DNA from: an uncultured Oscillospiraceae bacterium
GTDB taxonomy: Bacteria; Bacillota; Clostridia; Oscillospirales; Acutalibacteraceae
Direction: 5' to 3'
Length of the DNA stretch: 64,000 bases
NCBI GenBank assembly: GCA_905192745.1
Contig: CAJJLZ010000010.1
Span: 1-64,000, forward strand
Shown: positions 58,960 through 64,000 of the stretch, piece by piece
Layout: every line of letters begins with the position of its first letter
How positions within the stretch are numbered: the stretch's first letter is position 1
The notes under the pieces: generated by a model
What the model was told of the DNA's origin: nothing
What the model saw: the letters and a program-made list of their open reading frames with translations, nothing else
Database searches by the model: none
Position numbers and translations under genes: made by a program

Positions 58960-61788
58960 TTATTTTTCCAGCACCGGCCGGAGGTATTGGCCGGTATAGG
59001 AGGCTTCGCAGGCCGCGACTTCCTCGGGCGTACCGGTGACGACGATATGACCGCCCTTGTCCCCGCCCTCCGGGCCGAGATCGATCACATAATCCGCCGT
59101 TTTGATTACATCGAGGTTATGCTCGATGACGATCACGGTATTCCCGGTATCCACCAGCTTCTGCAGCACCTGGATGAGTTGGTGCACGTCGGCGGTATGC
59201 AGGCCGGTGGTGGGCTCGTCCAGAATATACACCGTGCGGCCGGTGGCGCGGCGGGAAAGCTCGGCCGCCAGCTTGACCCGCTGGGCCTCGCCGCCGGACA
59301 GGGTGGTGGCCGGCTGCCCGACCTTGACATAGCCCAGCCCCACGTCATACAGCGTCTGAAGCTTGCGCGCGATCTTCGGGATACTGCTGCAGAAATCAAG
59401 CGCTTCCTCCACCGTCATTTCCAGAACGTCGTAGATGCTTTTCCCCTTATATTTTACCTCCAGCGTCTCCCGGTTATACCGCTGGCCCCTGCACACCTCG
59501 CAGGGAACGTAGATATCCGGCAGGAAGTGCATTTCGATTTTGATGATGCCGTCGCCCTGACAAGCCTCGCAGCGTCCGCCCTTGATGTTGAAGGAGAAAC
59601 GTCCGGCGGAAAAGCCCCGCATTTTGGCGTCGGCGGTGGAGGCGTACAGCTCGCGGATATCGTTGAACACGCCGGTATAGGTCGCCGGGTTGGAGCGGGG
59701 CGTGCGGCCGATCGGCGACTGGTCGATATCGATCACCTTATCCAGCGCGTCCAGCCCCAGCATCTCCTCGTGCGCGCCGGGACGGGTATGCGCGCCGTTC
59801 AGCTCCGCGGCCAGCCGTTTATGAACGATTTCGTTCACCAGAGAGGATTTGCCCGAGCCGGACACGCCGGTGACGCAGTTGAACGCCCCCAGCTTAAAGG
59901 AAACGTCCACGTCCTTCAGGTTGTTTTCCCGGGCGCCCCGGACGGTGAGCAGCCTGCCGTTCCCCTCCCGCCGCTTCGATGGGACGGGAATTTTCTTCCG
60001 GCCGCTCAGATACTGGCCGGTAATGGAATCCTCACAGCGGCACAGCTCGTCCACCGGGCCGGAAAAGACCACGTTGCCGCCGTGTACACCGGCGCCCGGG
60101 CCGATATCGACGATCCAGTCGGCGTTCATCATGGTTTCCTCGTCGTGTTCCACCACGATCAGCGTGTTCCCCAGATCGCGGAGCCGCCGGAGCGTTGCCA
60201 GCAGTCGGGCGTTGTCCCGCTGATGCAGGCCGATGCTCGGCTCGTCCAGAATATAGAGGACCCCCATCAAATAGGAGCCGATCTGGGTCGCCAGCCGGAT
60301 ACGCTGGCTTTCCCCGCCCGACAGCGTGCCGGAGGAACGGGAAAGGGTCAGGTATTCCAGCCCCACGCTTTGCAGGAAGCCCAGCCGCTCGGTGATCTCC
60401 TTGAGGATGCGCGCGCCGATCATCCGCTCCCGTTCGGTCAGGGCCAGCTCCTGAATGAAGGTCAGCGCGTCCGACACCGATTTGCCGGAAAACTCGGAAA
60501 TATTCAGCCCGCCCACCGTAACCGCGAGGCTTTCCGGCTTCAGGCGATGACCGTGGCATTCCGGACAGGGAACCTGACTCATGTACGATTCCAGCTCTTC
60601 CCGGACCCAATCGCTCTGCGTTTCCCGATACCGGCGCTGCAGGTTGTTGACGACCCCTTCAAACTCCACCATGTAGGTGCCGGAGCCGTATTCCCGCTTC
60701 CGGGTCATTTTGATTCTTTCGCCCTTGCTGCCGTAGAAAATGACATCCATCACCTTTTTCGGCAGGTTTTTGATCGGCGTATCCAGAGAGAAGCCGTAAT
60801 GCTCGGCCAGCCCCTCGTAATACATCTGGGCGATGGTGCCCCCGTCGATATAGCTCCACCCGCTGGCGCGGATACCGCCCTCCCGGATGGAAAGGTTTTT
60901 GTTGGAGACGATCAGTTCCGGGTCGATCGACATGAAAATACCCAGACCGGAGCATTTGGGGCAGGCGCCGTAGGGATTGTTGAAGGAAAACATCCGGGGA
61001 GACAGCTCCTCCATGCTGATTCCATGCTCCGGACAGGCGTAATTCTGGGAAAAGGTCAGTTCCTCCCCGTCGATCACATCCACGGTGAGCAGCCCGCCGG
61101 ACAGGGAGGTCGCCGTCTCAATGGAATCGGCCAGACGGGAGCGGATTTCCTCCCCGATCACCAGACGGTCGATCACAATCTCGATGGTGTGCTTCTTATT
61201 CTTTTCCAGCTTGATGGATTCGGACAGGTCGTAAACGATGCCGTCTACCCGGACGCGGACATAGCCGGATTTGCGGGCGGACTCGAACTCCTTGACGTAT
61301 TCACCCTTCCGGCCCCGGACGACCGGCGCCAGAATCTGGATGCGGGTCCGCTCCGGCAGTTCCATGATCCGGTCCACGATCTGGTCCACCGTCTGCTGTT
61401 TGATCTCCCGCCCGCAGACCGGGCAGTGCGGGACGCCGATCCGCGCGTAAAGGAGGCGGAGATAATCGAAGATTTCGGTGACGGTTCCCACGGTGGAACG
61501 CGGGTTTTTCGAGGTGGTCTTCTGATCGATCGAAATCGCGGGGGACAGCCCTTCGATGGTATCCACGTCCGGTTTTTCCATCTGGCCGAGGAACTGCCGG
61601 GCATAGGAGGACAGGCTCTCGACATACCGCCGCTGTCCTTCCGCGTAAATGGTGTCGAAGGCCAGCGAGGATTTACCCGAACCGGAAAGCCCTGTAAAGA
61701 CAATCAGCTTGTCGCGCGGAATTTCGATATCCACGTTCTTCAGGTTATGCTCCCGGGCGCCCCGGACGATCAGTTTCGTGTTCTGCAT
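58960..61788 (-). CDS. uvrA: Excinuclease ABC subunit A
   Basis: UvrA scans DNA for lesions as a dimer and loads UvrB. Full length at 942 residues, with two ABC ATPase modules (TGLSGSGKSSLAFDTI and TGVSGSGKSSLVNEIV), zinc fingers (CPVCG...; CEACQGDG...CEVCRG) and signatures LSGGESQRIRLA and LSGGEAQRVKLA. Downstream of uvrB in one SOS-controlled unit. Confidence 0.98.
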   Translation of the reverse strand: MQNTKLIVRGAREHNLKNVDIEIPRDKLIVFTGLSGSGKSSLAFDTIYAEGQRRYVESLSSYARQFLGQMEKPDVDTIEGLSPAISIDQKTTSKNPRSTVGTVTEIFDYLRLLYARIGVPHCPVCGREIKQQTVDQIVDRIMELPERTRIQILAPVVRGRKGEYVKEFESARKSGYVRVRVDGIVYDLSESIKLEKNKKHTIEIVIDRLVIGEEIRSRLADSIETATSLSGGLLTVDVIDGEELTFSQNYACPEHGISMEELSPRMFSFNNPYGACPKCSGLGIFMSIDPELIVSNKNLSIREGGIRASGWSYIDGGTIAQMYYEGLAEHYGFSLDTPIKNLPKKVMDVIFYGSKGERIKMTRKREYGSGTYMVEFEGVVNNLQRRYRETQSDWVREELESYMSQVPCPECHGHRLKPESLAVTVGGLNISEFSGKSVSDALTFIQELALTERERMIGARILKEITERLGFLQSVGLEYLTLSRSSGTLSGGESQRIRLATQIGSYLMGVLYILDEPSIGLHQRDNARLLATLRRLRDLGNTLIVVEHDEETMMNADWIVDIGPGAGVHGGNVVFSGPVDELCRCEDSITGQYLSGRKKIPVPSKRREGNGRLLTVRGARENNLKDVDVSFKLGAFNCVTGVSGSGKSSLVNEIVHKRLAAELNGAHTRPGAHEEMLGLDALDKVIDIDQSPIGRTPRSNPATYTGVFNDIRELYASTADAKMRGFSAGRFSFNIKGGRCEACQGDGIIKIEMHFLPDIYVPCEVCRGQRYNRETLEVKYKGKSIYDVLEMTVEEALDFCSSIPKIARKLQTLYDVGLGYVKVGQPATTLSGGEAQRVKLAAELSRRATGRTVYILDEPTTGLHTADVHQLIQVLQKLVDTGNTVIVIEHNLDVIKTADYVIDLGPEGGDKGGHIVVTGTPEEVAACEASYTGQYLRPVLEK

Positions 61789-61871
61789 GGCTGTATCCTT
61801 TCCTTTTGCTTCCTGTGTCGTTTCGGGCCTGTCCCGGTTTCTGCCTATAAGGGCGGAAAACTTTCCAAGTT

Positions 61872-63851
61872 CTATTTCATGTCCCGAAGCTTTTGAATCC
61901 GGTCGCGCAGGCTCGCGGCATGCTCGAATTCCAGCAGCCGCGCCGCGTTCTTCATTTCCTTCGTCAGTTCCTCAATCAGCTTCATGCGCTCCGCCCGGGT
62001 GAGTTTTTTGGCCGGTTTATCCAGCTTTTTGTCGTGGGCGGTGATCTCCAGAACGTCCCGCACCTCTTTGATGATGGTCTGGGGGACAATGCCGTGTTCC
62101 TCGTTATACTGCATCTGGATGGCGCGGCGGCGGTTGGTTTCGGTGATGGCGCGTTCCATCGAGGGAGTCACGCTGTCCGCATACATGATGACCTGTCCCT
62201 GCGCGTTCCGCGCGGCGCGGCCCACCGTTTGGATCAGGGAGGTTTCCGACCGCAGGAAGCCCTCCTTGTCCGCATCCAGAATCGCCACCAGCGAGACCTC
62301 CGGCAGGTCAAGTCCCTCCCGCAGGAGGTTGATGCCGACCAGCACGTCGAATTCCCCCAGCCGCAGGTCCCGGATGATCTCCATCCGTTCCATAGTATCC
62401 ACGTCGTGGTGCATATACCGAACCCGGATGCCGACGTTTTCAAAGTAGGTGGTCAGGTCCTCGGCCATCTTCTTGGTCAGGGTGGTGACCAGCACCCGCT
62501 CCTTCCGGGCGGCGCGTTCGTTGATCTCGCCGATCAGGTCGTCGATCTGTCCTTCCACCGGCTTGACGAAGATTTCCGGATCGACCAGACCGGTGGGGCG
62601 GATCACCTGCTCCACGATCTGGCGGCTGTGCTCCCGCTCGAAATCGCCCGGCGTGGCGCTGACGAAAACCGCCTGACGGACATGGGAATAGAATTCGTCG
62701 AAATTCAGCGGCCGGTTGTCATAGGCGCTCGGCAGGCGGAAGCCATAATCGATCAGGCTGCGTTTGCGGGCGAAATCCCCACCGAACATTCCCCGCACCT
62801 GCGGCAGGGTGACGTGCGATTCGTCCACGAACAGAAGGAAATCCTCCGGGAAGTGATCCAGCAGGGTGAACGGCGTACTGCCGGGGGCGCGGCCGGACAG
62901 CACGCGGGAATAATTTTCGATGCCTTTACAGATGCCGATTTCCCGCAGCATCTCGATATCGTAGCGGGTACGCTGAAGGATGCGCTGCGCTTCCAGAAGC
63001 TTGCCCTCTTTTTTGAACCACTCGACCCGTTCCGCCAGCTCCTGCTCGATGCAGGCGATGGATTCCTCCATCTTTTCCGGCGGTACGATGTAATGGGACG
63101 CCGGGTAGATCGCCACATGGCTGACGACCGCCTTCAGCTCCCCGGTCAGCGGATTGATCTCGCTGATGCGGTCGATTTCGTCCCCGAAAAATTCCACCCG
63201 GATCACCGTATCCCCGGAATAGGCGGGGAAAATTTCCACCACGTCGCCCCGGACGCGGAACTTGTTCCGGACAAAGTTGATGTCGTTGCGCTCGTACTGA
63301 ATTTCGACCAGCTTGGCCAGCAGGTCGTCCCGTTTCTTCGCCATCCCCGGACGGAGGGAAATCACCATGCTGCGGTAATCGATCGGGCTGCCCAGACTGT
63401 AGATGCAGGACACGCTCGCCACGATAATCACATCCCGCCGCTCCGCCAGCGCGGAGGTGGCGGAATGGCGCAGCTTATCGATCTCGTCGTTGATGGCGGA
63501 ATCCTTTTCAATATAGGTATCGGTGGAAGCGATATACGCTTCCGGCTGATAATAATCATAATAGGAGACAAAATACTCGACGGCGTTGTGAGGGAAAAAA
63601 TCCCGGAATTCCGAACAGAGCTGGGCCGCCAGCGTCTTATTATGCGCCAGAACCAGCGTCGGCCGGTTTACCTGCGCAATCACATTGGCCATGGTAAAGG
63701 TCTTGCCGGAACCCGTCACCCCCAGAAGGGTCTGCTCTTTATCCCCCCGGCGAACGCCTTCCACCAATTTGGCAATGGCCTCCGGCTGATCGCCGGTCGG
63801 CTGATAGGCGGACACCAGTTGGAAAGATTCCCGTCCGTTTTGTTCACTCAT
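61872..63851 (-). CDS. uvrB: Excinuclease ABC subunit B
   Basis: UvrB is the DNA-damage-verifying helicase of nucleotide excision repair. 659 residues with Walker A TLLGVTGSGKTFTMANVI, the beta-hairpin YYDYYQPEAYIASTDTYIEK, helicase motifs (DVLVGINLLREGLDLPEVSL) and a C-terminal UVR domain. ATG 63851 follows GGGGAAAGGC. Confidence 0.98.
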   Translation of the reverse strand: MSEQNGRESFQLVSAYQPTGDQPEAIAKLVEGVRRGDKEQTLLGVTGSGKTFTMANVIAQVNRPTLVLAHNKTLAAQLCSEFRDFFPHNAVEYFVSYYDYYQPEAYIASTDTYIEKDSAINDEIDKLRHSATSALAERRDVIIVASVSCIYSLGSPIDYRSMVISLRPGMAKKRDDLLAKLVEIQYERNDINFVRNKFRVRGDVVEIFPAYSGDTVIRVEFFGDEIDRISEINPLTGELKAVVSHVAIYPASHYIVPPEKMEESIACIEQELAERVEWFKKEGKLLEAQRILQRTRYDIEMLREIGICKGIENYSRVLSGRAPGSTPFTLLDHFPEDFLLFVDESHVTLPQVRGMFGGDFARKRSLIDYGFRLPSAYDNRPLNFDEFYSHVRQAVFVSATPGDFEREHSRQIVEQVIRPTGLVDPEIFVKPVEGQIDDLIGEINERAARKERVLVTTLTKKMAEDLTTYFENVGIRVRYMHHDVDTMERMEIIRDLRLGEFDVLVGINLLREGLDLPEVSLVAILDADKEGFLRSETSLIQTVGRAARNAQGQVIMYADSVTPSMERAITETNRRRAIQMQYNEEHGIVPQTIIKEVRDVLEITAHDKKLDKPAKKLTRAERMKLIEELTKEMKNAARLLEFEHAASLRDRIQKLRDMK

Positions 63852-63950
63852 AAGCCTTTCCCCCGTTTCCGCCCTCTGCCGGGCTGTTCCCCGCTCCGCA
63901 TACGTTCCTCATTTTTTGCTTTTTCCGCGGATTTACTCATCAAAAAGCAA

Positions 63951-63962
63951 GAACAAATGTTC
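63951..63962. promoter_or_regulatory. LexA (SOS) box of uvrBA
   Basis: Palindrome GAACAAATGTTC, matching the Gram-positive GAAC-N4-GTTC LexA site, directly after the -10 element. Confidence 0.9.
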
Positions 63963-63964
63963 TT

Positions 63965-63993
63965 ATTCTACTCCCTGCTTCGTATTCTGTCAA
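63965..63993 (-). promoter_or_regulatory. Promoter of uvrBA
   Basis: Minus strand TTGACA (63988-63993), 17-nt spacer, TAGAAT (63965-63970); LexA bound to the adjacent box would block it. Confidence 0.9.
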
Positions 63994-64000
63994 TCGGTAT

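Noticed and set aside
58954..61896. 980-codon open frame on the plus strand
   Set aside because: It is the exact antisense of uvrA; high GC and codon bias in uvrA suppress stops on the other strand, and the translation has no family features.

Overview
The window looks like the chromosome of a spore-forming, Gram-positive Clostridia member, most likely of the Oscillospirales/Ruminococcaceae type. Supporting genes are spoIVA and a SipL-type partner, a SpoIVFB-like M50/M23 pair, an ispH-rpsA fusion, CIRCE-controlled groESL, a LexA-box uvrBA operon and a purine operon with split AICAR formyltransferase and PurO-type IMP cyclohydrolase. Core genes are GC-rich and almost all lie on the minus strand. 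Family names come from sequence features and memory; no search was run.

Layout. 1-3.9 kb: rplS with promoter, possible L19 leader and terminator, an unknown gene, and the radical-SAM-associated pair TIGR03936/TIGR03960. 3.9-26.4 kb: an integrated, partly decayed island, visibly more AT-rich in its central part, inserted into the 5' end of the TIGR03960 gene. A 101-bp stretch of that gene (5 mismatches) occurs at both ends (3752-3852 and 26443-26543). The host's original start survives as a 57-codon stub on the right, and the island supplies a replacement start on the left. Integrase, ParA-like, RibF/HAD, Thg1-like and XF1762-like remnants sit near the ends. 26.7-31.3 kb: M50 and M23 peptidases, spoIVA and sipL. 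31.4-35.5 kb: an Eis-like acetyltransferase, an anchored PIG-L deacetylase, tRNA-Asp/tRNA-Thr and an AT-rich orphan. 35.5-38.1 kb: a MacB-type permease and a frameshifted adaptor. 38.3-47.9 kb: the pur operon. 48.1-53.9 kb: groESL, ispH-rpsA, plsC and cmk. 53.9-58.8 kb: flavoprotein, RpiR regulator, membrane protein, DnaJ-like protein, DUF5685. 58.9-64 kb: uvrA, uvrB and their SOS control region.

The most interesting system is the minus-strand cluster at 10.2-23.5 kb inside the island. In transcription order it encodes a small membrane protein, an acyl carrier protein, two radical SAM/SPASM enzymes, a 29-residue peptide with six cysteines (too short for most gene callers), a B12-binding radical SAM protein fused to a possible alpha/beta-hydrolase, a third radical SAM/SPASM enzyme, an ABC exporter, a BtrH-like acyltransferase candidate, a stand-alone adenylation-carrier didomain with a glycine-like specificity code, carboxyltransferase beta and alpha subunits without biotin carboxylase or carrier, and a truncated acyltransferase. 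I read it as a RiPP pathway (radical-SAM-modified Cys-rich peptide) joined to carrier-protein chemistry that could add an aminoacyl or malonyl-derived group. I know of no described system with this exact combination. That joint function is an inference.
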